Below, one piece after another: positions 12,901-25,300 of a DNA stretch of 64,000 nt. The first letter of the stretch is position 1; each line of letters begins with the position of its first letter. The stretch is from Chromera velia. Its lineage: Eukaryota; Sar; Chromeraceae. The stretch covers positions 1-64,000 of the forward strand of contig JAHBMJ010005787.1 of NCBI GenBank assembly GCA_018398765.1, read 5' to 3'. Under the pieces are notes generated by a model. The model did not search any database. It saw only the letters and a list, made by a program, of their open reading frames with translations, and had not been told where the DNA came from. Position numbers and translations under genes: made by a program.

Positions 12901-15900
12901 AGAGCACCTTCAGCTTCTTGCTAATATCAGCGGATTCTCCAGTCCTTTTCCTGTTCGCTCAGCCCGTGCATCCACTCTGTGATCGTTTTCTTGGCTTCTT
13001 CTCTGAAAATAACGAATGCAGCGAGTACCGTTTGCATGCTGAGAGCCATTTCTGCATTTCTGCTTCGCTTTCCTCTGTCTGTTTCTCTCTCTGTCTGCAG
13101 AGCCGCACCGTTCAAAACCCCGAGGGTCCCCTCAGTCCCGTTACAAGACCTTCGCACGGTCCGGGCACAGATCGCAGCAGAGACGCAACCAAAAATCAGA
13201 ATCCAAAACGCAAAGGACCCGGAACCTCAGGCACAAGCACGGGGACGGGTGCAGGGACGGCTTGGGGGTCTCCTGTGGACGTGGCTGTCCGAACTCTAGA
13301 TGCAGTCAGTAGGAGTGGGGGGGGCAATCGGTCTCCTGCTGGGACGATTCACAGGGGTGATAGAGACAGCAGGGGCGCATCCTCGCGTTCTTCCCGTGCT
13401 ACAGGGGGGGGTGTACGTGAGGAGGGAGACAAAGAGAGGGAGAGGGAAAAGGAGAGGGAGGCCTCTTCTGCCCGTCTGCAAGTGGAAGAGTTTTCCTCGT
13501 CATCTTCCACTGCTCCCAGACCAGCTAGACCTGTTTCAAGAGGGCAGGCGGGAGCTGCAGCAGCGGCAGTAACTTCGTTGAGACGCACACCCCGGCCCCA
13601 GACACCCACGTCTGGAGGGGCCCAAGCAGGTTCCTCAAGTCAAGCGGGGGGAAGGTCGTCGCAAGGTGCGAGAGAGCGGGAGAGAGAGCGAGAAAGAGAA
13701 CGGGAAAGAGAACGTGAGAGAGAGAGGGAAAGAGAGCGAGAGCGGACGAGAGCTCTTGCGCATGCCCAAACGCCTGTTGCTGTTGCTTTAAAGAATCTAG
13801 CTCTGTCTGCAAGCGGAAGTGGGGGGGAACAAAGACAGGCAGGAGGTTCTTCTACTGTCGCTGGAGGAGGGGGAGGGGGACAGTCCTCGTCATCCAGTTA
13901 CAACAATCAAAGGAAGACACTCAGAAGGGACGAAGAGGGGGTCGAGAATGAGAGGGGTGAGAGAGAGAGGGAGAGAGAGCAGAGAGAGAGGCCAGCAAGT
14001 GCCAAAAGAAGGACAACGGCGTCAGCATTTGCTAATTCCTCTGGTCACCCCCACTCCCACCATAACACCTATCACACACATCAACAGCAACAGACGAAAC
14101 AAAAAACAAACGACCCCCCAAGTTCTCCCCCGTCTCATCGTGCCACTCCAGGAGGTGCCGTCCTGACCCTCACACGCGGAGGCGCTTCATTGTCACGTTC
14201 CCAGTCTCACACGCAACCTCCTCACGGTCACGCACAGACCTCTAGACCCGAGTCGGCATCGGTTCAGAATCAGAGTCGGCCTCAGACTCCCCTAAGCCGT
14301 CCTGCCCCTCCGGTTCCTCGACCTAGAAGTGCGGCAGCTTTGTGTTCCTCAGGAGGAGGAGGAGGGGGGAAGGGAAGTGGAGGGGGGGGTAAAGGAGGAG
14401 CTGGGGGAGACGTGGGGTGCCAAGAAGATCATGCAGCTTCAGCTGCACCCTCCGTTCATCCTTCCACTCACAGCCTCTCTCGTTCAGTCGCACACCGCGA
14501 AGTTTCAAATCTGCGCAGTTGCAGTGCAGGTGCGTTATCAACAAACAACCTGACAGTCAGGTACCCTCACCTGACGGTCACTAGTCCCTCTCTCTTTGGG
14601 TCCGGTATGGGAGGTGCTGTCTCGGGTGTGCCTTCTCTCACGTTCAGTCAGAGCTTTGCTACACACAGACAGCATCATCACAGCCACATGGTAGGTCCAG
14701 GTCTCTGTAAACCTGTTCTTTCCGGCTTCTCCACAACCGCTGGAGCCAGCACAACGACCGGACACCATCATAGAGGGGGGGTGTCTGGTCAGGGAGATGA
14801 CACAAATGGGAGCGGTAGGAAGGAACGAATCTCCAGTTCTGTGTGCCGCATAGGCACACACTCACACGCCGGCACGGGGCCTGGAGGGGGCACGGTGAGA
14901 ACAGCCACCCGTCCCGCCTCGGCCATTGTCCGTGGTTCTGCTGCCGCCATTGCTTCTTCTAAGGGGGTGATTATAGGAGGTGTGGCCTCGGGGAGGCACC
15001 ATGGATGTCCGGGAGGAATGTCTGTACGTGAGGGGGGGAAGGACGCGAATCACGGGGGTCACCANNNNNNNNNNNNNNNNNNNNNNNNNNNNNNNNNNNN
15101 NNNNNNNNNNNNNNNNNNNNNNNNNNNNNNNNNNNNNNNNNNNNNNNNNNNNNNNNNNNNNNNNNNNNNNNNNNNNNNNNNNNNNNNNNNNNNNNNNNNN
15201 NNNNNNNNNNNNNNNNNNNNNNNNNNNNNNNNNNNNNNNNNNNNNNGTGCGTCCTCCGGGCACCATAATCATTTCAATTCGTCTGCTGGAGAATCGCATC
15301 ACACCTCTGTAGCATCCCTAGACAATTATGTGATTGGGAAGCAAATAGGAGAGGGTGCTTATGCAGCAGTACGACAGGGATTCAAGAAAGATGGGGGGCA
15401 GAAGGTGGCCATCAAAGTTTACGAGAAGGCGAAACTTCTCGACCCTCAGAGACGCAAGAGCGTGCGTAGAGAGATCAAACTTTTGCAGAGAATGAATCAC
15501 TCGAACATTGTGAAGATCTTCGAGGCTATCGATACAGCCCGACAGATCTTTATTGTGATGGAATACCTCGGAGGGGGGTCTCTGCATGCGTATTTGAAGA
15601 GACGCACAAACAGGAGACTGGAAGAACCCACGGCACGAAGACTTTTCCTTCAGGTGAGTGCATACGGCAGGCGACCTCAGTCTTTTTCTGTCTTACATCT
15701 CTCTCGACGCCTTTTGCTCTCTACACGTTTTTGTTGCCGCAGTTTTCGGATTCCTTCGGTGTCAATCTGACTGACATTTGTTGTCTCTCCGTTTGTGTGT
15801 ATGTGTGTGTGTGTGTGTGTGTGCAGATTTGTTCCGGCATTCGGTACTGCCATCAGAGGCACATCGTTCATCGAGACATCAAGTTAGAGAATCTGTTGAT

Positions 15901-16645
15901 GGACGACGCAGGCCAAATGAAGATCATCGACTTTGGATTCTCCACCCTCGTGCCTCCAGGCCGCAAACTCAGAGTATTCTGCGGTACACCCTCGTATATG
16001 GCCCCTGAAATAGTGGCCAGGCAGGAGTACGATGGGTTCTCTGCAGACATCTGGGCTATGGGGGTGCTGCTCTTCGCACTCCTCTGCGGTTCGTTCCCAT
16101 TCAAGGGTGCCTCAGACAAAGACCTGTACCGAAAGATAGCAAAGGGAGTGTTCACCATTCCTGACTGGGTCTCTCCAGCTGCACGTCATCTCTTGCAGCA
16201 AATGTTGACGGTAGATTGCAGTGAACGACCCAGAGTTAGCCAGGTCCTCTCGCACCCGTGGTGTCAGGGAAAACCTCTGGATGCTCAGCAGCAGGCACCC
16301 GACTCACTTGCCTCTGTCACCACAGCCGCCACGTCAGCAGCACCGCCGGGGCTTGTGCAGACAGGGCAAGCCTCTGGGGGCACTCACAGTGGGCAGGGGC
16401 AGGGTCAGAAGTCACAGGCCCAGACAGAGAGCTGCGCGGTGTTACATGGGGTCTCTGCGGGGCGTGCCAGTGGCACAACAGGAACGACAACGTTGACCCA
16501 GTCGGGTGCGGTGGGGGGAACTTTCCGAGGGGAGAGGGGGACACGGGAGAGGGAGAGGGAGAGGGGGGGGTCTCACAGTTACTCTGGTGCAGCGGCGTCG
16601 CACCAGAGTGGAATTGTGCACGGGTGTGTGAGATCCCGTGGCTGA
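9921..16645 (+). CDS. Giant Ser/Thr protein kinase (CAMK/SNF1-MARK-like catalytic domain)
   Basis: Three exons, 9921-12761, 13101-15653 and 15827-16645, join in phase 0 at both introns (donors GTCAGT and GTGAGT), giving about 2,070 residues with an unsequenced gap inside exon 2. The first roughly 1,680 residues are low-complexity: Ser/Gly/Ala/Pro/Gln-rich with blocks of Arg-Glu repeats encoded by AGAG microsatellites. The catalytic domain follows: glycine loop IGEGAYAAV, VAIK lysine, catalytic loop HRDIKLENLL, DFGFS, and CGTPSYMAPE. All key catalytic residues are present, so it should be active. GTPSYMAPE and DIWAMGVLLFALLCG fit AMPK/MARK/SNF1-type kinases. A Gln/Thr/Gly-rich tail of about 130 residues ends the protein. 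Substrate and location cannot be read from the sequence. Confidence 0.87.
15065..15246. other. Assembly gap (Ns) inside kinase exon 2
   Basis: 182 Ns lie in the low-complexity coding part about 70 bases before the kinase domain begins. The reading frame is open on both sides with the given gap length, but the true length is unknown. Confidence 0.99.
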
Positions 16646-18077
16646 TCTGGGTGAGTGATTTCACTTTGAGAGAAGGAAGGAATGAAGGAGAGAAGGTTGT
16701 AGATAGAGGGAATCGGTGACACGGATGGAGAGCGAGTGAGGGAGAGAGACCTCCCTGGGTGACCTGCATGTTAGGAAACAAGAATGGAGGGAAGAGGGTC
16801 TGGTTGTATGGGAGTTAAGTGGACCCTTTGGGAAGGGACTGACTTTGCAAGCAGGGCACAGCACATGCAAGGCTGTTAGTCAACTTTCTAAGCTTGTCCT
16901 GCAATGGGAGGGGAGGAACTAGGTATATTCGAATGAATGGATGAATGAATGAAGAGAAAGCCAACCAGAGAGAATCAAGTGACCCGTTGGCCTATGCGTG
17001 ATGAAAGAGAGTGAGAAGAAGGGAAGAGAAGTATGAAAGAGGCTTTGAAGGGTGTCTGCTTATCTGTCCTCATGTCTATACTTTTGTCTGCCCGTATGGG
17101 TATACTGCATGGCCAACATCGAAGCTGTTTGGAGAAAGGAATCGACAGGAGCATGCAGGGTGCCGGTTTTGTTCTTTTCTTCTTTTGGGCTCCATGTGAT
17201 GACCTCATAGACAGATTTTGCTCTTATCCTCGTCTTCTGATCTTTCTTTGTCTGTCTTGTTCCTTGTCCCTCCTCATTCCTCTGTCTCTGTCTGTGTCCG
17301 GTGAAAGAAACACCAATTGGCAAGCACCTACAGTCAAGTCCGTGTCTTTAACTTTTTCTCCCTTCAGCATGTCGCCTCCATGCAAGACAAGATTACGCAC
17401 TTCTTTTCATTTCGTAATTGCACTTTTGAGTGCGTGTGTCCTTTGAGACTGTGAGAGGAAAAAAGAAGCAGACAACAGAGGAAGAAGGAGGTGGGGGGTC
17501 AAGAAGAGAAGTAGAGGGAAGAACGTCGGGCGCAATGGTCTTCGCTCATTTCGCAGCACGAAGTTCTTCGTTCGCACACACGATGCAAGCAAGCAGATCA
17601 CGGAAGCAAAAGTCCCTCAGATGAGACAAAAACGGAGAGAAAAGAAAAGAATCGGTGAACAAGAAAGAAAGGTGTAAGAAAAGTTTGAATTGGCGCAATA
17701 TCTATCTTTTAGTCCTTTCCTTTTCGTACGAGAGCGATCCGGAAAAAAAAGTAGAGACAGGGGGGACCCGGGCAGGCACAGTGATAGAGCAAAGGTCATT
17801 CAGGATAGATGCAAGGATGGCGTGTGAGAGGTAAAAGATTGATGGAGTCGCTCAATCGGTCTGAGGTTTTCTCAACGAACCTCAAAGGGCCTCTTCATCT
17901 TCATCTCCTTTTTTCATTTCGTCTCTCAGGGAGAAAGACGTGCCAGACTCATTCAATTCACAAAAAGCTTTGCACCCTGATTGGCATGCAGGGACTTGTT
18001 CTCCATGTCCCTTTTCTCTCTTTTTTCCCCTCCTTCGTTCTTTTTTTCTACATCCCTCACACATGCTTCCCCTGGTA
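16646..18077. other. 3' flank of the kinase gene, no gene seen
   Basis: Unique-looking sequence with purine-rich patches, for example 16660-16800 and 17450-17530. Open frames are short and show no family resemblance or paired splice sites. The right edge CCCTGGTA (18070-18077) is the target duplication of the next element. Confidence 0.5.
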
Positions 18078-19078
18078 CAGTGTTGTTAAGTCTCGGTACT
18101 TTCGGTACCTCGGTACCAGAGGGGGGGTCGGTATCGGATTTCGGATCGGATCTTTCGGTACCGACCTAAATGACTCTCAAACTTAAAAATCACATGTAGT
18201 CTGATGTTACAATATCATTTAAACACACTTCATAAAACAAAATAAACAAAATACAATGATAAATTAAAATTAAGAAAGTCTTTTCTAGCTTTTTTGATTG
18301 TTCCACGACTTCTGTCTTCTAGAACGGTCTATGGATTCAGGCATAAAACCCATGTGTAGAACTGTTTGCTTACATGAATCAAGGATGCATGCTCTTGAGG
18401 CTGATCAAATCAGATCGATGCATGCTACATGGCAATACATGGCAACAGATGCGTCGCCACGTCGGAATCGGTCGGCCGGACAATGGACTCAGATCATGCC
18501 GAGTCGGATGCGATACACTGACTTGCACAGAGGCTGGTAACACACACACACTCCCTCCCTCGTGTGATCTGACGCATGAATAAAACATACACATACACGG
18601 AAAAAGCAGGAAAGAAGGCTCATCCAAATGGAGAAGACAGACAGACAGCCAAACGGAGAGGACGAAACGGGGAGCAGGCACACACTCTCTTATTTTTTTT
18701 GTGGCGGTGCACGTGTATAGCCCCAAAATTCATGTAAGGAGACGGTGATGCTTCAGATGGCAGTTTTGCATCCATATGAGGATACGCGAGACACACACAA
18801 TGCGCGGCCCAGGGCCCGCACGCCGCGGCCCATACAGGCGCGCACCCCCCCCTCGCGCTTCAAATTAGACATCAAAAGTTCATGCTAGTCATCTTTGAGC
18901 ATTCCAGTGTCCTAACGGCGTATAAACAGTCTGTAAAGAGTTCTAAAAACCTGTTTTGAATATGTAAAAAAGCTGGTACCGAAAGTACCAAAAAGGTACT
19001 GAAAGTACCGAAAAATTTCGGATCGGGGGGTCGGTATCGGATTTCGGTACTTAGGTTTGTCGGGACTTAACAACTCTG
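18078..19078. mobile_element. 1,001-bp non-autonomous hAT-like transposon (family B)
   Basis: The left tip is CAGTGTTGTTAAGTCTCGG. The right tip, read on the minus strand, is CAGAGTTGTTAAGTCCCGAC. The flanks CCCTGGTA (18070-18077) and CCCTGGTC (19079-19086) form an 8-bp duplication with one mismatch. CAG termini and 8-bp duplications are hAT traits. Both subterminal regions carry repeated GGTAC/GGTATCGGATTTCGG motifs, like hAT transposase-binding repeats. The interior shows no transposase. It includes an AT-rich segment (18180-18290), unique sequence, and a CG-rich patch at 18800-18855. Confidence 0.85.
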
Positions 19079-19674
19079 CCCTGGTCCCTGGTAATGTGAA
19101 TTTTTCACGCGTATCCTTGTCTGTTGGCTTCAATAGAGAGAAAGAACAAAACAATGATCTCTGAAAGTGCGATGCAATTCATCAATGAGTATGAATCGCT
19201 CTGTCATATTTTAGCTATGTAGCGGGGGGCCAATTTAGAAAGTGCACAGACTTTGGGGACCTCCGCCGCTCTCCATTAGGTCCCTATATTTACCTGGCAA
19301 GGACACCATACAAGCAGGTGAACGAGTCTTCTGTTGATGAATTGAAATTTGAAATGAAGTTGACTTTCATCCACGCCCATGCAGTCTGCCTCCCGATCTT
19401 GACTACATCCACCGAATTGAACACACCCGCTTGATTTAGTTGTTCTCTTCTTTCAGGCTTATGCCGCTATCCTTTCAACCAAGTTTCTAATATCACATAG
19501 TAACATACTAGTAAAAGGCAACGAATATGTGATCTAAGCATGATTTTCAACATGAAAAAGTACATAAAAAAACTTTTATCTGTCAATCATGGTAACATCA
19601 TCCGAATTACTTATAAAATTATTTATTTAATTGAAATCCATAGATGATATATGATAGGTGTAAAGTACCATATA

Positions 19675-19708
<34 letters not shown>

Positions 19709-20723
19709 ACAGCTAGTCCCGCCAGCCTGCACAAAAATATGTACACTGGCTTTCTTGTCAAGTGTCTCAATTCATTAATTTGAGGTGCACCGCTTATTTT
19801 AGAGAATTTACTAGAGAATTTATATATTTCTTGGGTCGTTTTTTTATGTTTCCAGTTTTTTTTGTTCTTTTTAGCAGCCAATTTGAAAAGACGCCTCATG
19901 ATGCCTTGATTGAAGGCTTAAAACCTTTTGATAATTGTGTGTTTAAAGGGATGAATTTTTCTATTAGTGTGATGCAGAGTCAGTTACTTATATTATAAGC
20001 TGCATGCATGTCTGTATTGTCCTTGCAAAGAACAAATGAAAGGTTGAACGCAATCATTTTTCGATCACAGGCCAGTTCTTTTCCATTTTGAATTCTGATG
20101 CATCACTTCCTTTGAATTCATTGGGCCGGCCTGCTGATGCCCGGAAGGACTGGTTCCAACAACCCGATTCATCTGATATGACTGAGAATTAAAGAGATTC
20201 AGAGAACAGGAAGAGAGACACAAACAGATCGAGGGGAAGACTCGACTTGAGGGAAAGAAGCAATCAAAGCGCCTTCAAAGGCTGGTTGGTTGCACCCAAC
20301 GCAGAGACTGCAGGAAAGCCTGAGGGGGCGTTTGTCTCATCGGTCACGGGACCGACCTAGACTCGCACTCTGCCTGCCTGTCTGACAAAAGAATTCAGCT
20401 AGAGCGATCTGATCAGATATCGCACACAGGCAGGCAGAGAGCCATCTCTCCTGCGCAAAGAAAGGCCAATCTCCACCCTCGTCCCCAATCATCTGTCAAT
20501 CTTGTCGCAATCTCTTTTTTCGCTCTCCGCAAGTCAATTTCGGTCTCTCAACGAAAATTTCATTGACCCCCAAACTCCTGGCACCCCTCTAAGCCCTTCA
20601 TCCATCCACCCCCCCCATTTCTCTCATTGCCTCAGTGAATCCCTCCCTTACTCAAGAAGAAAGGGAGAAAGATTAAACGGATTCAACAATCACTTCACTG
20701 TATAAAGAAGGATTTGTCCTCTC
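19079..20723. other. AT-rich intergenic region, no gene seen
   Basis: Contains an (AT)n tract at about 19677-19705 and AT-rich sequence to about 20000, then ordinary composition up to the U2AF stop codon. Small open frames around 19762-19998 have no recognisable features. Confidence 0.5.
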
Positions 20724-22293
20724 TCAGGAATCCGCGTCTTCAGCGAACGATGGCTCGACGGGGGGTCCCGGTGGGGGGGGAGGGGGAGGGGGGGCTGCCC
20801 CGTTCAGTTTGGGTGCAGCAGATCTTTGTTCGTCCTTCACCTCGGACTCGGCGGTAGGCACAGCGTCGTCTTCCTTGACGTTCTCTTCCTTCTTCTTCTT
20901 TTCCTCTTCTGCCTTCTTTGCATGCGGGAAGAATTCAGGGTTGAACCATCCTGCAAAATCAATCAGGCTTGTGTTCTGTGGGGGATCTTTGCTCAAAGAG
21001 AACTGGGCGCGTTCGAACTTGTCCTCAGGAAAGAAGGCCGCACAGACGACCCTAGAGATCCCAAACTTCCTCCCGTTCATACTGTATTGGGCTTTCCGGC
21101 AGGAGAGGAGGTCGTCGTATTGGATGAAAATCTGCAAGCAAGCAGTGAAAGAGTGAGGAGATGAAACTGTTTCTTTGTGGGTGTAGAGGCGCGCCCAAAA
21201 TGATGACGAGAGAAGGATGGGAAGAAACACGCGACAGACAAAGAAGTGCACAAAATCTCTCGGCATGTCGCAGTCAAGCAACGACAAGTACACCGTGTTG
21301 GTTCAGGCAGGCAGAGAGGCAAGCAGGCACACTGACAAAACAGGAGAAGTGCGAGGCAGAGGGAAGCAATGCAAATGAACGAACAAAAGAGGCGAAAGGG
21401 AGAACCGAAGGCGAAGGAAACGACGAGAGACAGACAGAGTTTCGGCTCACCTTTCCAACTCCCTCTGAGCTTTGTGACTGCATGTCCTCTCCTGGTCTGG
21501 GAATCACCACGCACTTGACCTTCCCGAATTTTTGTGCCTCCTGCCTGATGTCTTTGAGGAGGTCCTCGTAGTCATCGTCAGAGAGCTGCATTCATGCAGT
21601 TAGTCATTCAATCAACGAAAACAACCAATCAACCAATCAATGAATCAAATCATTCAAGAGATCGATGCGGTCCAGACGTTCATTTCTTCGTTCTTTTTAT
21701 TCAGGATGAGAACAAAAGGAAAAACAACGAACACTTCAAGTGAAGTAAAGAGAGTCACAGCCAGAAGAGCACACGAGTCACCATTGAGGCGATTGGAGAC
21801 ACACACAGCCAGCCTCCCTCCCGTCCAACCCTGGAATTTCAACACACAGCGCGAACTGAGACACAAGTCAAATGATCGAACAGCTGCCTCACACACCACC
21901 GACAGACCAAATCTTCCAGGAAGACGGTGTTCAAGAGCTGCACGACTCGAGAGGGCGTCTCCCCGACCTTCCGTCCTGCCCTCACCTGCATGCATGCAAT
22001 CACACACAGAGAAGGAATTGGGGGGAAGGGAAGGGGAGAAAGGCGGAAGAGAATAAAAGGCAGCCACTTAATTCATTTTAATCGACAAGCCTAACCAAAT
22101 GAAGGAGGGAAACCGTCGACGGAATGAGTAAATGCCCCTGGAAGAAACAGTCCGTAGCTCGTACTGGGCTGAGGTAGAGAGCAAGGGTGAGGAGTGCAAG
22201 AAAGACTGCAGAGGAGAAAAAGCCATCCCGGGGGATGACAGCAAGAAGAAGGGTCGAACATCCCATCTGACCGGCAGGCAGACACACAGAACG

Positions 22294-22330
<37 letters not shown>

Positions 22331-25300
22331 CAGACAGACAGACGATGCAGACTGACCTGAATAGCAACGATAGGATGAGAGAAGATCATGAACGACTGCG
22401 ACTGGGGCAGTTGGGTGACGGGGACGTTCGAGGTGGCGGCGGCAATCTGCATGCGTCAGAGGAAAGAAAGAAAATTACAAAGTTTCGAGAAGGAGAGAAA
22501 GGCTGCTGGCGTTCGGCACGCGAACACAACACGGGTGCCGGTTCACAGAAAAGAGACGGGTGTGAGAGGCAAAGAGACCCACTTTGAACGATGACACGCG
22601 ACTCTTTGATGGTTTTCGTTCCCTCCACTTGCATTCGCCCTCTTGTCGCAATGGCCGCTTGCTTTATTTCCCTTCCCAAGAATGTCCAATCCCCTCATCC
22701 ATGCAGGCAGATACCTACCGCTGGTCTGCTGGCGGCCAGGGGCTGTGAAGTTCTCCTCACAGAAAGCTTCTTGTCTCCAACAAATTGGGTGCCTAGACCC
22801 TGCAAGCAAGCAAGGATAAGAGAACGGGCGGGGTGGACGCGAGAAAAGAAGGAGGGGAAGGCATGAAGGAAGAAAGGAAAACGATGGAGGGAGAAGAGCC
22901 CACAAAGCACAGAAAGAAAACTCTCTCGATGCATCAATCAATCGTACAGCGAGAGACACGCATTTGCAAGACTGCCCTTTCTCCCCGTTTTTCATGTCCG
23001 GTCCGCCCGGCCGCCCGCCCCACACGCGCACGCATTCGCATCAGCACAAAACTTCTCCTCCTGACGCACGAAGACAATGGAAAGGAATTAAAAGACATAT
23101 GAAGAACAGCTGAAATTGGCTCGACACACCTTCAGGCGCAGGAAACAAAGACGGTCCTGAAAGAACCTGACTGAAAAGAAGAGACAACAAACATAACCGA
23201 CAGACCTCCACAGCAATATCTGTCACCGCTGGATCCTCATACTCGAAGAACCCATAGCCCCTCGAGGCACCTGCACAAGAAGAGAAGAGGAAGGACGTAA
23301 CCGACACAAGTGATTCCTTGGTCTTGTTATGCATCTTCAAAAACCTCCAAGGGACGACGAGAGGAAGCACAAAGCGGTAGACACGAAGGGACTGCTCCCT
23401 CCGCCAGCGGTTTCACCCTATTTTGACAAACAGATGCGGAACGAATGGCCGGATGGATCGATACAAGAAGCCAGGATGACTATTCAAAAAGTTTGGAGGC
23501 CGAAGAAGAGACAGGAAGGAAACACAAATCTTCACATGTCGCAGATGAGCATTTTCAGCACGATGCGAACGGTTGCACATTCACAAAAACGCGCACAGAT
23601 GCACACTTCTGCACAGGCAGATACGAACACAGGTGAACCCCACCGCCGCCCCTTCGACAGACAACACGATCTCCCCACTTGACCCCCCCGACCTGTTGTT
23701 GTGTCCTTAATCAGGTGGAAGTACTTCAGCGTCCCAAAAGGGGCCAGAATCGCCCGCACCTGTACACACACACACAGAGGACAGACAGATGCACAACATA
23801 CATAAACAAACATGGTGAAAGAGAAGAGCCTGCAAGAAGCTGCAGCGAAGGGCACGCACGGAGAGCATCCATCCCTCCCAGGTAGAAAGAAAGAACGAAG
23901 AAGACAGCCTTGCAAGCGCGTACTGAATATCTGACGGACTGACCGCGTCATCATCCCACTCCACGGGAAGATTCGAGACAATAATTTTGTCGTCTCCTGC
24001 GGCCTCTGCACCAGCGGCTCCCCCCGCGCTGTTCACACCGGCAGACGCCAGAGCTCCAGCGTTCACGCCGGCGTTATCAACGACGCTGAGAGAAGGAAAG
24101 AAACACAAAAAGAGAAAGCAAATCAACTCAGAGGCAAGACAACGTAGAAAACCGGTGCTCGAAAGGCTCAAGCATGTGGAGGTGAACAGGCAGACAGGCA
24201 GAAAACACGTCAACAGAAAGGCAGACAAATGCTCGCTGCACGGCGACATACGGAAAAACGAACGGAAAAAGAACGACGAGAAGGTCGGCAAAGCACGCCC
24301 GTGAGCAGACTCCCAAAAAGCATGCATTGCCAGAAGGAAGAAAGAAAACTCAGGAAGGATTCACTGACTGGTCCAGAACTTTGAAGGTCCTCAGGCAGAA
24401 CCTGCTCACGGGATCTCCATTGGGAGGGGCAGTGTACTCGATCGGCCTCTTGATTCTCAACGAGTTCTCGTTGAAGGAAATACCTGAGGGAGCACAGTAG
24501 GACGAGGATGGAGTGAATGCGTGTACGGATGGATAAATAAGTGCCAAAAAATCAAGAAACAACTGACAGGCCATAGGATCGATCAACTATTCTGGAGGGA
24601 TACAAGCAAAGAAGCGAAGACGCAAAAGGGGATGCAGAGGTGTCAAACGCCGGAGTCGAGAGAGACTAAAGTCGGGATGGAAAAGACAGAGCGGCCTGTG
24701 TTGTGTTGCACACATACCAGCCAGACAGCCAACCGACCGACCGTCAAGTTTGAGGGCGATGAGGGCGTCTTCGACTTTGTGAAATTCGACAAAGCAAAAT
24801 CTCTGGTTCTCAGCGAATGCGTCCACAGACTTCACGGGACTGTTACCGGGATCACCTGCACTCAGAAGGAAACAAAGAGAAATCCACGATCAACCACCAG
24901 AGAGAAGAGAAGGAACCGTCGCGAATAGAACGAGGAAGCAAAATGAGAAAAGCGTTGAATGCCCCATAAACCGATGTAGAACACACGGTCACGACTGGGA
25001 AACAAGTATGCAAGGCCAGAAGGAAAACACCAGCAAGACCATGTTCCAAAAATAGAGTGTGAGAGAGACGTCTTGTTGTTTCATTCAACCGTTTTGATCT
25101 CTTCTGGGTATGCCCCAAATCCCTCTTCCACTCACTTTGCTTGCTCGTTTCGCCTCTGACGCCTAGAATCGCACCCTTGAAGAACTGGGCAACCTGCACG
25201 CACAGGCAAACGAAAGAGTCACAAACACAGCATGTGAGTCTATCTGTTTGTCCGTCTCTCTCACTGTCTGTCTGCCTGTCTGCCTGTCTGAGCATGAATG

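Noticed and set aside
12762-13100. Continuation of the kinase ORF from an ATG at 12780
   Set aside because: This is the intron between kinase exons 1 and 2. The splice GTCAGT to CTGCAG joins them in phase 0, removing the stop at 12771.
22610-22680. Possible extra U2AF exon reading AAIATRGRMQVEG
   Set aside because: Its ends do not match the phase of the flanking exons, and U2AF exon 11 (ending 22719) joins exon 12 (22446-22357) directly in phase 0 with sensible sequence.
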